Assembly: GCA_022821145.1 (NCBI GenBank)
Contig: JAJEEE010000070.1
Location: 36,229-100,228 of the forward strand
Length of the DNA: 64,000 nucleotides
Source of the DNA: Acidobacteriota bacterium
GTDB taxonomy: Bacteria; Acidobacteriota; Terriglobia; 20CM-2-55-15
Direction: 5' to 3'
Shown: positions 19,134 through 30,408 of the stretch, piece by piece
How the letters are laid out: each line of letters begins with the position of its first letter
Numbering within the stretch: the first letter of the stretch is position 1
Made by a program: the position numbers and the translations under genes
The notes under the pieces: model-generated
What the model saw: only the letters and a program-made list of their open reading frames with translations
What the model was told of the DNA's origin: nothing
Database searches by the model: none

Positions 19134-19153
19134 AACTACAGTAGACTGTAGTT
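19134..19153. promoter_or_regulatory. Inverted repeat upstream of the basic small protein gene
   Basis: Arms AACTACAG and CTGTAGTT pair perfectly around TAGA, 40 bp before the ATG at 19193. It could be a dimer operator or a hairpin in the 5' leader. The surrounding 220 bp is AT-rich compared with the neighbouring genes. Confidence 0.4.
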
Positions 19154-19192
19154 CGGTTACTAGAAAGAAGTCGTTCGCAAGGAGAGAAGCTG

Positions 19193-19468
19193 ATGAAGAG
19201 CCAAAAAGCTCTGGAGCGCGCGCTGAAGGCGCTGGAAGCCGAGCGGGACCGGATGGATTCCCAACGGCAGAAACTCGACGGCCAGATCGCCGCGATCCGC
19301 GCGATGGTCCGGCGTCCCGGACGCCGCCCGGCAGCCGTGGTTGCAGCCGCTGCCGCCCCCGTGAAGAGGCGGCGGAAACGCAAACCGATGAGTCCCGCCC
19401 AGAAGAAGGCCCTCTCCGAGGCGATGAAGCGGCGGTGGGCCGAACGCAAGAAAAAGGCGGCCAAGTAG
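19193..19468 (+). CDS. Small basic histone H1-like / nucleoid-associated candidate
   Basis: 91 aa, ATG preceded by AAGGAGAG. Residues 1-37 form a heptad-rich coiled coil (KALERALKALEAERDRMDSQ). Residues 38-58 are an Arg/Pro/Ala linker (RRPGRRPAAVVAAAAA). Residues 59-91 are extremely Lys/Arg-rich (KRRRKRKPMSPAQKKALSEA, then MKRRWAERKKK). The layout, oligomerisation helix plus basic tail, is that of small bacterial DNA- or RNA-binding chromatin proteins. The segment SPAQKKALSEAMKRRWAERK recurs in small acidobacterial and phage proteins. No enzyme domain is present. The role is inferred, not shown. Confidence 0.75.
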   Translation: MKSQKALERALKALEAERDRMDSQRQKLDGQIAAIRAMVRRPGRRPAAVVAAAAAPVKRRRKRKPMSPAQKKALSEAMKRRWAERKKKAAK

Positions 19469-19496
19469 TCCGATCCCCACTGTCGACGAATCTCCC

Positions 19497-20942
19497 ATGC
19501 CGGTATTGACGGACGCGCGAAAAGGACGCGCGCCGCGCGGCGCGTTCCGAACGGCGGCGTCCGCCGCGGTCTGCTTGCTGACGGCGTCCCTGCTCCACGC
19601 CGCACCCCAGGGCCGGAACATGGAGCTCATCGGCCACAACGACCTGCAGGGCCGCGACGCCCTGCAGGTGACGGCCATCTCCGACGCGGCCAACGGCGAC
19701 TGGGTGTACGTGGGTCATCACGACGACACCTGGGAAGGCGCGCCGCGTCCGAACCCGATAACGAACGCGTCCGAATGGAACGGCACGTCGATCCTGGACG
19801 TCTCCGATCCGGCGAACCCCGAGCTGGTCTGGCACATTCCCAACGCGGTCAACGCGAATTCGCGTTCGACTTCGGTCGTCTACGACTACGGCTTCGCGTC
19901 GGACCCGCCCGGCCGCGACTACCTCGTCCGCAACTCGCAGAGCGCGGACTCGGCAGCGTTCCAGGTCTTCGACATCACGGACCGGGATGCGGATCCGTCC
20001 CGCGTACGCATGGTCGCCGAGATCACCTCGACGCCGGAAGGCTCGTGCGGTCCGGGATGCGGCGGCGCGTTGACCGGGGCGCACAAGGGTTGGTGGTCGC
20101 CGGAAACGGGCCTGTACTACACGGCGGCCAACGAGCCCGGCTTCCGCGGCGGCCATCACTTGGTGATCTTCGATCTGCGGGATCCGGCGAACCCGGCGTT
20201 CGTCGGGCGCGGGTGGCTGCCCGGACAGATGACGAGCGAACCCGAAACGGAGTACGGGACCAACTGGCACCACCCGGTCGTGGACGAGGCGAACGACCGG
20301 GTCTACGGGGCGTACCTCGGCGGCGGCGACGTCGTCGCGTTCGACATCGCGGACCCTTCCGAACCGCGCCTGGTTTGGCACATGGACACGGAGCCGCCCG
20401 GACGGGGGACGCACACGGTTGCGCCGATCGTCTACGACACCGTGCCCAACTTCGGGCCCGATGCGTTGCCCCGGGTCTACGCGTTGGTGGCGGACGAGGC
20501 CACCGGCCCGGACATCGGATGCGCGCACCCGGTGCGAACCAAGCTCTACATGCTGGACATCACCGACGCGGACGCAACGGGCACGGCATACCCGGTCGAC
20601 ACGTGGCAGGTGCCGGACGGCGAGTTCTGCGATACGAGCGGACGGTTCGGGCCGCACCAGTTCGCCGAGAGGATCGACCTCGCCCTGAACCGGTTCGAGG
20701 ACGGCATCGCTTACGTGGCCTACTTCAACGCGGGTGTGCGCGCGCTCGACGTCTCGGATCCCTACGACATGCGGGAAGTCGGTTACTACGTCCCCGAACC
20801 CAACGACAACTCCCACCCGATCGCCGAGGGCGAGCCCACGGCGATCCAGATCAACGACGTCGCGCTCGACGGGCGCGGGTTCGTCTACGCCTCGGACCGC
20901 GTGGGCGGCGGCCTGTTCGTGCTCAGGTACGAGCCCGATTAG
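19497..20942 (+). CDS. Secreted LVIVD-repeat beta-propeller protein
   Basis: 481 aa. A signal peptide (about 1-36) is followed by a beta-propeller of LVIVD-type repeats. Each repeat has the pattern D(V/I)(S/T)DPxxPxLV followed by a tryptophan or tyrosine strand, for example LDVSDPANPELVWHI, DLRDPANPAFVGR, DIADPSEPRLVWH and DVSDPYDMREVGYY. Two CGPGC-like cysteines lie near residue 185. Such propellers are extracellular or periplasmic with no assigned catalysis. It lies 28 bp after the basic small protein gene. Confidence 0.83.
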   Translation: MPVLTDARKGRAPRGAFRTAASAAVCLLTASLLHAAPQGRNMELIGHNDLQGRDALQVTAISDAANGDWVYVGHHDDTWEGAPRPNPITNASEWNGTSILDVSDPANPELVWHIPNAVNANSRSTSVVYDYGFASDPPGRDYLVRNSQSADSAAFQVFDITDRDADPSRVRMVAEITSTPEGSCGPGCGGALTGAHKGWWSPETGLYYTAANEPGFRGGHHLVIFDLRDPANPAFVGRGWLPGQMTSEPETEYGTNWHHPVVDEANDRVYGAYLGGGDVVAFDIADPSEPRLVWHMDTEPPGRGTHTVAPIVYDTVPNFGPDALPRVYALVADEATGPDIGCAHPVRTKLYMLDITDADATGTAYPVDTWQVPDGEFCDTSGRFGPHQFAERIDLALNRFEDGIAYVAYFNAGVRALDVSDPYDMREVGYYVPEPNDNSHPIAEGEPTAIQINDVALDGRGFVYASDRVGGGLFVLRYEPD

Positions 20943-20993
20943 TGTGAGACGGGACCGCGGTCCGGGTATTCGCCGCGAATCGCTCGCTCGGAG

Positions 20994-21812
20994 TTACGGC
21001 AAGCGACCGGCGCCTCGATTTTCGGCTTGTCCGACCCGATGCTGCGCAGGCGCCGTGGCGAACGAGAGCCGAACCGGGGAGTCCGCCCTAAGGAAGGCCA
21101 CCAGCGCCTCGATTTCCCCCTCATCCAAGCCAAGGTCGGGCATACGCCATTGGGACCAACCGTATGCGGTTTCGTCGTATTCGAGAATCGAGTCCGGATC
21201 GCGCAGCACGGCGGCCAAGTAGTCCTCGGAGCGGGACAGCGAGGTGAGTTCTGGCCCTACCCGGGCCAGCACACGCTTGGCGATGTCGCCGTGAGCGTGG
21301 CAACTGACACAACCCGCTGCGACGAAAAGGTGTGCTCCGCGCTTCGTCAGGCTTTGGGCGGGCGGACGCGTCCCCGCATCAACGACCTTGAGTGGCAGCA
21401 AGCGGTGGCCCTGGAATGCCCAGATGGTTAGTGTCCAATCGCCGGGGCTGGGCAACGTCACCGTTGCGGAATAGGAATCGGCTTCCGGTCCCGCGAACGT
21501 GGGAAACGAGATTCCATGCCCTCTTTCCGGTCCGGCCCGCGTCAAGAAGGAGATCTCCCGTCCTCGTTCCGGTACAGAGAGCGTTGGAGACGAGATCTCC
21601 TGCCCCGATCGAGCGGCCGTGACGCCCGTGCCGGGCATGGCGATCACATGCCGCCCGTGTCCACGGATCGCCCAGGTGAGTGTAAAGGGCTTGCCTGCTT
21701 CCACATACTCCGGCACGGAGTCGACGGTGACCACAGCCCAACCGCCCCGACTCCAGCCCGCGATGGCCGTGACGGCCAGCAGCGCGATGACCCATGACGC
21801 GTTCCTGAGCAT
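20994..21812 (-). CDS. Periplasmic c-type cytochrome with N-terminal Ig-like domain
   Basis: 272 aa. The ATG at 21812 follows GGGGGA. A signal peptide or anchor (1-27) is followed by a beta-sandwich domain (about 30-150, VPEYVEAGKPFTLTWAIRG, with PGDWTLTIW near its end). A class I cytochrome c domain follows, with haem motif CVSCH (168-172) and distal Met in QWRMPDLGL (about 234). The sandwich contains three imperfect tandem copies of a 13-15-residue unit (GQEISSPT, GREISFLT, GHGISFPT) encoded at about 21500-21610. It likely shuttles electrons in the periplasm. The partner is unknown. Confidence 0.8.
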   Translation of the reverse strand: MLRNASWVIALLAVTAIAGWSRGGWAVVTVDSVPEYVEAGKPFTLTWAIRGHGRHVIAMPGTGVTAARSGQEISSPTLSVPERGREISFLTRAGPERGHGISFPTFAGPEADSYSATVTLPSPGDWTLTIWAFQGHRLLPLKVVDAGTRPPAQSLTKRGAHLFVAAGCVSCHAHGDIAKRVLARVGPELTSLSRSEDYLAAVLRDPDSILEYDETAYGWSQWRMPDLGLDEGEIEALVAFLRADSPVRLSFATAPAQHRVGQAENRGAGRLP

Positions 21813-21985
21813 TTCGTCCCCCTTCTTGCGCGGCGTGGAAGTCTCCGTACTCGAGTGTATCGGGACGTCTACCAGGGCACGAAAGAAAAAACAGCCCCGT
21901 GTGGATGCGCCACGCTTGCGGGCTGGATCGTCACGCGAACCCTCCGGACCCGTCGAACGATCCGATCGCCTGCGCGGACGGGGAC

Positions 21986-22023
21986 AAAAAGACAGCGGGG
22001 GGCGCCTCTCGGCGCACCCCCGC
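21986..22023 (-). terminator. Intrinsic terminator of the 22046 gene
   Basis: On the minus strand a GCGGGGG/CCCCCGC stem with inner GCG/CGC pairs (22023-21995) is followed by CTTTTTG. It lies 23 bp past the stop codon of the minus-strand gene ending at 22046. Confidence 0.75.
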
Positions 22024-22045
22024 TCCGGATACGAATCGACCGCGG

Positions 22046-23815
22046 CTAGTGTCGATACTGCGTGGCGATGTCGTCGAGCTCGTACGCCTCGCAGGTGCCG
22101 CGCTCGACGCCGACCAGGGAGCCGCCCTGACCGCCGGTGGTCAGCAGCAGCGGATTCAGCGTCCAGGGATGGAGGAGCACTTCGGGATCCTCGACCGTCG
22201 CCTCGTAGAGCATCTGATCGCCCTGCCGCGTGAATCGTTCGGTGACTTTCATGTTCTCGGAGTGAAAGAAGCCGCCACGCGCCAGCCAGGTCGCCGGCGT
22301 GAAACCGATCGACTCGATCACGAGCGTGTCGCCTTCCCAGCGGCCGACGGAGTGGCCCGTGTACTTGGTCTGGATGACTTGCCTTTCGTCCACCTCGCGG
22401 CCGTCGGTCGCGATCACGCGGAAGTCCGAGTAACCGCCGCCGCCATCGCCGCCGCGGCCGTAGAGCAGGGTGATGTCGTCCGTGGTGTGGTAGATGCGCC
22501 CGGGCGCTCCTTGCCGCGGAATCCCCATCGGCTGACAGGTCATGATCGGATCGTAGCGGTTCGTCCACATGTCGAGATAGATGACCTCGTCCCAGTGCTC
22601 GGGCCTGTACAGCGGGCGATTCGGCCCGAAGCGGGAAGCGGCTTCGAACGCGAAATCGATCGTCTGGTTCCACTGCGTGCTGCAGCCTTCGAGCTGCGTC
22701 GGCGCGCAGCGGCGGCTGCCGTAGCGCCAGATGAAGAACTTGTTGTTGCCTCTCCAGTTGCCGGTCAGGTCCGGCCGGCCGTCGGCCAGGCGCGGCGTCG
22801 GCGCGGTGGAATCCAGCACCGGCGCTTCCTGGTCCGGCCCGTACATCTCCACCGCCGTGGTGGCGGGGCCGACGCTCGCCGGCACGGGCACGACCACGTA
22901 GACACTGCCCGTTTCCGTCTGGATCGTGTTCAGGTCCCGCACGACTTCGCCGTTCCGGGTCTCCGTCATTCTGCCGGCCGAATAGACTTCGATCAGATGC
23001 AGTGGGTTGTTGTGATCGTCATAGTCGCTGTAGGTGAACTCATAGGTATCGGCGCCATGTGTGACGACAACGGATTCGGCCATGAAGCGATCGTCGAGCC
23101 GCGCCACGGCCGCGGCGCCGTCGACGCCCGGAATCGGGAAGCTGACGACCGGCGCGTCACCGTCCCACTCGACGGACGTTTCGCCGAGCGTCGAGGCGCC
23201 TCCATCGAGCAGCCCGCCGGGGTTGCGCCACACTCTGCGCAACGGGATTCCGGCGCCGGCCAGCGCGGCCTTGGGCGCGCCGATCGGGCTGGCCCAGAAA
23301 CGGATCAAGCGCTCGTCGAGCGTATCCGGCGCCGGGGTGGCCGTGCCTTCGCCTTCCACCAGACCGGCGCCCGGAATGTCTTCGTTCCAGGCGTACTCGC
23401 CGCTGACGACCTCGATGTTGGAATGCGTCTGACCGTTCGGCAGCGTGCATTCGATGTGGGTGCGGTAGCCGGGTTCCTGGTAACTGGCGCTGATGCGGTA
23501 TCCCGACGCGCCCAACTCGCCCTCCCGGGGGGCGTTCTCGAACGGCGCGATCTCGCACGCCTGCCCGTCGACCTGGATCGTGCCTTCCGCCCGATACTCG
23601 AGCGAAACCATCAGCTCGTGCTCCTCGATGCCGCGCAGCATGCCCATGTGCCACGTCCAGTTGACGAGAACGGACTTCAGGTCCCGGGCGTCGGGCTCGG
23701 GTGTGTAGAGCGGAGGGCCCCCGCCCCGTTGAGCGCCGGCGGCAAGCGGCGCGCCGATCGTGAGGGCGATCGCAAGCGCGACCGTTGTCCCAATCGTTCC
23801 TTGTCGAATGGCCAT
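22046..23815 (-). CDS. Secreted acidobacterial protein of unknown function
   Basis: 589 aa. The ATG at 23815 opens a signal peptide (about 1-28, ending GAQRGGG). The N-terminal half is a beta-rich domain with no recognised family. From residue about 330 it has the segments GRPDLTGNWRGNN and GHSVGRWEGDTLVIESIGF, hallmarks of a large uncharacterised family of secreted proteins in Acidobacteriota and some Proteobacteria. Genes of that family often lie next to DUF6152 genes, as here (a DUF6152 gene is 111 bp upstream on the same strand). No catalytic residues can be assigned. It ends at an intrinsic terminator. Confidence 0.78.
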   Translation of the reverse strand: MAIRQGTIGTTVALAIALTIGAPLAAGAQRGGGPPLYTPEPDARDLKSVLVNWTWHMGMLRGIEEHELMVSLEYRAEGTIQVDGQACEIAPFENAPREGELGASGYRISASYQEPGYRTHIECTLPNGQTHSNIEVVSGEYAWNEDIPGAGLVEGEGTATPAPDTLDERLIRFWASPIGAPKAALAGAGIPLRRVWRNPGGLLDGGASTLGETSVEWDGDAPVVSFPIPGVDGAAAVARLDDRFMAESVVVTHGADTYEFTYSDYDDHNNPLHLIEVYSAGRMTETRNGEVVRDLNTIQTETGSVYVVVPVPASVGPATTAVEMYGPDQEAPVLDSTAPTPRLADGRPDLTGNWRGNNKFFIWRYGSRRCAPTQLEGCSTQWNQTIDFAFEAASRFGPNRPLYRPEHWDEVIYLDMWTNRYDPIMTCQPMGIPRQGAPGRIYHTTDDITLLYGRGGDGGGGYSDFRVIATDGREVDERQVIQTKYTGHSVGRWEGDTLVIESIGFTPATWLARGGFFHSENMKVTERFTRQGDQMLYEATVEDPEVLLHPWTLNPLLLTTGGQGGSLVGVERGTCEAYELDDIATQYRH

Positions 23816-23926
23816 GGCAGTTAGTCTCCCTGATTCCATAGGTTGGGGCTCGGCCCCCGACGTGGCCGGCGGACGGCGGCCCGGGAGCCGGTGTCCGGGC
23901 CGTTCGGGTTCAAGGCTGTCGTTCCG

Positions 23927-24322
23927 CTATTCGTCGGGTTCAAATTCGATCTCGGTCTCGTTCGGCAAGGTGATCGACCTCATGAACCCCAACGGACTTC
24001 CGCTTCTCGAAGGAAAGTAGGTGATGGTGACCACGTCTCCGGCATAGACGACATTCGCGCCGCCGCGACCGAACCCGAGACTCGACAGGACGTTGGCGGA
24101 TCCGGTCGTCATGATCCACTCGGTCTTCGAGCCATCATCGTTCTCCACCTCGACGGTCATCGCCCCGTGGGGATTCATGAACTCCACTTTCTGGATTACG
24201 CCGGTCAACTCCGCTGTTTGTCGTATGTCGTAAACGGCCGAGAGGGAATGATGGGCCGCCAATCCGCCACCGGCCATCAAACACCCGCAAACGACGACAC
24301 ATCCGAAAGTCCGCTTAATCAT
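23927..24322 (-). CDS. DUF6152 family secreted protein
   Basis: 131 aa. A signal peptide (about 1-22) is followed by AHHSLSAVYDIRQTAELTGV and FMNPHGAMTVEVE, the signature of DUF6152, a small beta-barrel-like periplasmic domain of unknown function. The paired histidines directly after the cleavage site could bind metal. It is in the same orientation as the larger secreted protein 111 bp downstream and is probably coexpressed with it. Confidence 0.85.
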   Translation of the reverse strand: MIKRTFGCVVVCGCLMAGGGLAAHHSLSAVYDIRQTAELTGVIQKVEFMNPHGAMTVEVENDDGSKTEWIMTTGSANVLSSLGFGRGGANVVYAGDVVTITYFPSRSGSPLGFMRSITLPNETEIEFEPDE

Positions 24323-24506
24323 TCGTGCTTCTCCTCAAGTCTCGGTCGGCGCATGACGCGGTGACGCGGCCGCATCGGGAAAACGGGTCCTTCGTCCGGG
24401 AGCGTAGCATCGCGCGCGTCCGGTTTCCGAGACAATAATTCCACGCGTCCGATTGTTCAACGATTCTGTCACCCTTCGACTGTTCCCGCATGAGATTTCC
24501 GTCGCT

Positions 24507-25055
24507 TCAATCCCTGTCCGTCCTTTCGAGGAACGCCTTGATGTGGGGTGTCTCGAGTTCCTGGTCGTAGGCGGTGATCAGGAAGACGGGCTCGAAACTC
24601 TCCGGATCGGCTCGAATGAAATCCTGAATGACGCGTTGAACGACACCCATCCGGGACCGGTGTTCCGGCAACCGCCACCGGACGGCGTGTTCGAGCACGA
24701 GGCGGCACGAGGCCGACCGGCACTCCACTTCGACCGCCGAGAACTCCGGACCGATGCCGCTCAGGTGCGATTCGAGCCGGGTTCTCATCGATGCCGCCCA
24801 CTCCGAATCGACGGGCTCGGAGTCGAATCTCAAGTCCGCCCTCAACCGGTCGTGGACCATCGTGGAAAACTCGGCGTTGACGATCTCGTCGAACTGGTCC
24901 GGATCCAGGCCGCCGGGTTCCGAACCGGCGAAGCGAAGCACCCGGTGGCCATCCTCGTCCGTGAATACGAAGTCGCGCTCGTCCTGTGCGGCCGCAAGCC
25001 CCGGCGCGGCGGCCAGACACATCCAAACGGCGATGGCGAACGCTGGAAACCGCAT
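24507..25055 (-). CDS. Hypothetical secreted protein
   Basis: 182 aa. The ATG at 25055 is taken, with GGAG 8 nt upstream; a TTG two codons earlier is less likely. A signal peptide (about 1-24) precedes an acidic mature protein (DERDFVFTDEDGHRV) with a pair of cysteines in VECRSASCRLVLEH that probably form a disulfide in a beta-hairpin. Similar short C-x4-C beta segments occur in secreted proteins of delta-proteobacteria and Acidobacteriota; no function is known. It is a single gene with the tRNA-Lys gene upstream. Confidence 0.65.
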   Translation of the reverse strand: MRFPAFAIAVWMCLAAAPGLAAAQDERDFVFTDEDGHRVLRFAGSEPGGLDPDQFDEIVNAEFSTMVHDRLRADLRFDSEPVDSEWAASMRTRLESHLSGIGPEFSAVEVECRSASCRLVLEHAVRWRLPEHRSRMGVVQRVIQDFIRADPESFEPVFLITAYDQELETPHIKAFLERTDRD

Positions 25056-25151
25056 CGGCAATGCTCCATGGGCGCCGTCAAGATGCCACCGGGGGCATCG
25101 TCGATTCTACAAGATCGCGCTGCGCCGAAATCGCAAGCGGTTCGCTTTCAA

Positions 25152-25224
25152 TGAGCCGTGCTGGACTCGAACCAGCGACCCTCTGATTAAAAGTCAGATG
25201 CTCTACCAACTGAGCTAACGGCCC
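25152..25224 (-). tRNA. tRNA-Lys (anticodon TTT)
   Basis: 73 nt on the minus strand. The acceptor GGGCCGT pairs with ACGGCTC (one G-U). The D arm is TAGCTCAGTTGGTAGAGC. The anticodon loop CTTTTAA sits on a TCTGA/TCAGA stem. The T arm contains GGTTCGAGTCC. The discriminator base is A. CCA is not encoded. Confidence 0.97.
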
Positions 25225-25320
25225 CGGAAAACCCAGGCTCCTATCGTAGCAGCCCGCGGCGGGAGAACGCAGAGCGGCGCCTCGGTCCCGTGCGGGGATT
25301 CGTCGAGCGGGACCGTCCGT

Positions 25321-26607
<1,287 letters not shown>

Positions 26608-26675
26608 ACGCGCGCGTCCGCACCTCCGGGGAGGTCCGAAAACCTCGTTCGGACCGCCTCGACGGCGAGGATGCC

Positions 26676-27005
26676 TCAGGCGAGATGTTTGGAGATGGCC
26701 GTTTCGATGGTGGTCTTGGGAACGGCGCCGACGAGCTGTTCCTTGACCTGGCCGTCCTTGAACAGGAGCAGCGTCGGGATGCCGCGAATGCTGAAGCGCG
26801 CCGAAAGCGAGCCGTGGGCGTCCACGTCGAGCTTGCCGACTTTCAGCCGGCCGGTGTATTCATCGGCGATTTGATCCACCGTGGGCGCCAGCGCCCTGCA
26901 CGGTCCGCACCACGCGGCCCAGAAATCGACGAGTACCGGTACGGTGGATTGTTCGACTTCCGACTCGAAGTTGCTGTCGGTGATCTCTACCGTGTTCGCT
27001 CCCAT
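26676..27005 (-). CDS. trxA: Thioredoxin
   Basis: 109 aa, the normal size. It has active site WCGPC (32-36), buried Asp27 and cis-Pro in IRGIPTLLLF. The ATG at 27005 is preceded by GGGAGA; an in-frame TTG immediately before it is not needed. It is a cytoplasmic dithiol reductant and could serve the class II ribonucleotide reductase encoded in this window, though that link is inference. It lies directly upstream of purA on the same strand. Confidence 0.96.
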   Translation of the reverse strand: MGANTVEITDSNFESEVEQSTVPVLVDFWAAWCGPCRALAPTVDQIADEYTGRLKVGKLDVDAHGSLSARFSIRGIPTLLLFKDGQVKEQLVGAVPKTTIETAISKHLA

Positions 27006-27125
27006 CAACGCGTCTCCCGTTCAGCCGTGTGCCGACATTCGACGTTAGCGAACCGGTCCGGAAAAGTCAATCGGGCCGCCCGCGCAACCCTTGCGACCGA
27101 CCCGTGGTCCCAAGGTACGTCGAAG

Positions 27126-27360
27126 GGCCGCATCGTGTCGGGTTCTTTATCCTGGGCCGACGCCTCGCCGCGCTCGGCCATGGCGGAGGCCATGACCGCG
27201 TTGTCCACTCACCGCGAGGAACGCCGCGAGTCCGATGGGGACGACCGCGACGCCCGGGCGTGACCCGATCCGTGGTTCATCCGCTGCGCCCGGAATCGAC
27301 GGCGTTTCACCGCGGTTGCCGGACCCGAACGTCCGCATCCACCGAAACCACGCCATAATG
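27126..27360. repeat. Dispersed intergenic repeat, copy A
   Basis: About 235 bp between trxA and the glycosyltransferase gene aligns at roughly 75% with 52116-52331 (estimated by eye). The best-conserved core runs from GTTGTCCAC through AGGAACGCCG and GTCCGATGGGG to TGACCCGATCC. The core contains a hairpin around an AGGAA loop. Short reading frames in it are not conserved between copies. The rest of 27006-27397 holds no gene; a CATAAT box near 27354 may belong to the glycosyltransferase promoter. Confidence 0.6.
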
Positions 27361-27397
27361 AGGTGTCGCCGCGCCCGCGGTCGCATCGATCGACGCC

Positions 27398-28617
27398 ATG
27401 ACGATCGTCCTTTACGTTCTGACGGGGATCGCTCTGATCCAGGGCGCTGTGGCGCTGCACAAGGGGATCCGCAACCGGAACTACGCGCGGGACTTCACGC
27501 CCCCGCCCGCCGGGCCCCCGGGACGCGTGATCGTGTTCTGCCCGGTGCGGGGGCGCGATCCCGGACTGGCGGAAAGCGCGGCCTCCGTCCTGAGGCAGGA
27601 TTTCCCCGACGGGTATCGCGTGGTGTTCGTCGTGGATGCGCCCGGCGACCCCGCCGTCGAGACGCTGTCGCCGCTGACGGGCGGCGCCCCGTTCGAGATC
27701 TTCGTCGCGGGGCGCGCGTCGGGGCGGGGGCAGAAGGTGCACAACCTCCGCGAGGCGGTCCGGCGCTTTCACGACGACGGCAACGTGTTCGTCTTCTGCG
27801 ACGCCGACGCGGTCTTCCCTCCGACATGGCTCGGCGACCTGACCGGGAGCCTCCTCGGCGGCGGCGTGGGCGCCGCCACCGGGTATCGCTGGTACGTTTC
27901 CGGGAACGATGGGCCCGGCGGGGGCGGCCGGCTCGCATCCGCGTTGCGCGCCGCGTGGAACGCGTCGATCGCCGGCTATTTCGGACCGCATTCCGGGAAT
28001 TTCGCCTGGGGCGGCTCGACCGGCATCCGAAGAGAGGTCTTCGATGCCGCCGGCGTGGACGACGCCTGGTCGGGCGCCATCAGCGACGACTACGCGCTGA
28101 CGCGGGCCGTCCGGTCCGCGGGGCTCACGATTCGCTACGTCCCCACGTGCCTGGTTCCCACGTACGGACGATGCGGCTGGAGGGAGTTGCTCGAGTTCAC
28201 GACCCGGCAGATCAAGATCACGCGTGTCTACGCGCCCGGCGTCTGGAGACTCGCCTTCGTCGGATTCACGGTGTTCCTGGCGGCGTTCGGGTGGCTGACG
28301 CTGATGCTGCCCGTCGAGCCGCGGGCGTGGATCCCGTGGAGCGTCCTGTACGTCCTGGCGGGCGTGCGGGCCGACGTCGCCCATCAAGCCGCGCAACGAT
28401 CCATCGACGATCCCGCGTTGGCGCGTGACCGCTGGCTGTACAGGCTGCTGCCGCCGCTGGCGGCGCTGCTCTACGGGTACAACCTGTGGGCGTCGCTCGT
28501 TTCGCGGCGGGTCGCGTGGAAGGGCATCCGGTACACCATGGTCGCTCCCGACCGGACACGGGTCGAGGGCGGCGGCCGGCCCGGCGTCGGCGCGGGCGGT
28601 TCTGGTAGGATTGGAGC

Positions 28618-28621
<4 letters not shown>
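27398..28621 (+). CDS. Membrane-bound family 2/21-type glycosyltransferase
   Basis: 407 aa. One N-terminal membrane helix (1-20) is followed by a GT-A domain with VIVFCPVRGRD, VVFVVDAP, the metal-binding FCDADAVFPP motif, an SDDYALTRAV acceptor-site motif and RQIKITRVY in place of the usual Q(Q/R)xRW. Two to three C-terminal membrane helices follow (about 285-385). This resembles ceramide-glucosyltransferase-like GT2/GT21 enzymes that transfer a sugar from a nucleotide donor to a lipid on the cytoplasmic face. The acceptor is unknown. It overlaps panB by 4 bp. Confidence 0.82.
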
Positions 28622-29456
<835 letters not shown>

Positions 29457-29460
<4 letters not shown>

Positions 29461-30329
29461 GCATCGAGGCGATCGGGAACCTCGATGGCCTTCGAGCGTT
29501 CCTGGGGCCGGCGCGGTCGACGGGGCATGTCATCGGCCTGGTTCCGACCATGGGCGCGCTGCACGGGGGACACGGCGCGCTGATCGATCGCGCGCGCGCG
29601 GAATGCGATCGCGTCATCGTCAGCGTCTACGTCAACCCGACGCAGTTCGGGGCCGGCGACGACATGGACCGCTATCCGCGGCGGTCGGAAGACGACGTGG
29701 CGTTCTGCGAGGCTCGCGGCGTGGACGCCGTTTTCGCTCCGAGCGACACGGTGATGTATCCCGACGCGTTGCATACCTGGGTCGAGCCCGGCGTCGAGGC
29801 CCAGGGCCTGTGCGGCAAGTCGCGCCCCGGACACTTCCGCGCCGTGGCCACGGTCGTTCTGAAGTTGATTCACGCCGTGGGGCCGAACCGGGCGTATTTC
29901 GGGGAGAAGGACCTGCAGCAACTGGCCGTGATCCGCAGGATGGTGGCGGATCTGAACGTTCCGGTCGAGATCGTCGCGTGCCCGACGCACCGGGAACCGG
30001 ACGGGCTGGCCGCCAGCTCGCGAAACGGCTATCTCGATTCCGGGGAGCGCGCCGCGGCCCGCGTTCTCTACCGGGCGCTTCGCGCGGCCCGGCAACGGAT
30101 CGCCGACGGCGGCAGGGACCCGAAGGCGGCGTCGGACGCGGCGCTTGCCGTGATCGCCTCCGAGCCGATGGCGCGGGTCGACTACCTCGAGGTGGTCGGT
30201 CCCGACGACATGCAGCCCGTGTCCGTCATCCAGGGCCCGGTCCGCGTGGCCGGGGCCGTCTGGATCGGCGGCACGCGGTTGATCGACAACGTGCCGTGCG
30301 ACGCGCCGCGGGGGGCGCCGGCGACCTGA
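29457..30329 (+). CDS. panC: Pantoate--beta-alanine ligase
   Basis: 290 aa. It condenses pantoate and beta-alanine with ATP, forming pantothenate. Signatures: VPTMGALHGGHGALI (HxGH nucleotide motif), YVNPTQFG, GKSRPGHFRAVATVV, GPNRAYFGEKDLQQL and LAASSRNGYL. It starts within the panB stop (ATGA overlap), so the pair is translationally coupled. No panD is present in the window. Confidence 0.97.
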
Positions 30330-30343
30330 CGCGGCGCGCGGAG

Positions 30344-30363
30344 GACCGAGACCGGTCTTCTTT
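30344..30363 (+). terminator. Weak hairpin after panC
   Basis: GACCG-AGAC-CGGTC followed by TTCTTTG lies 15 bp past the panC stop. The stem is only 5 bp and the T-run is interrupted, so termination would be partial. Confidence 0.35.
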
Positions 30364-30408
30364 GTAACGTTCGGCATTCTTTAACGACTTGATCGGGGTA
30401 CCCGTCGG

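Noticed and set aside
27029..27358. Possible small protein in the trxA/glycosyltransferase gap
   Set aside because: The frame lies in the dispersed repeat; it is not kept in frame or in sequence in the other copy and lacks a ribosome site.
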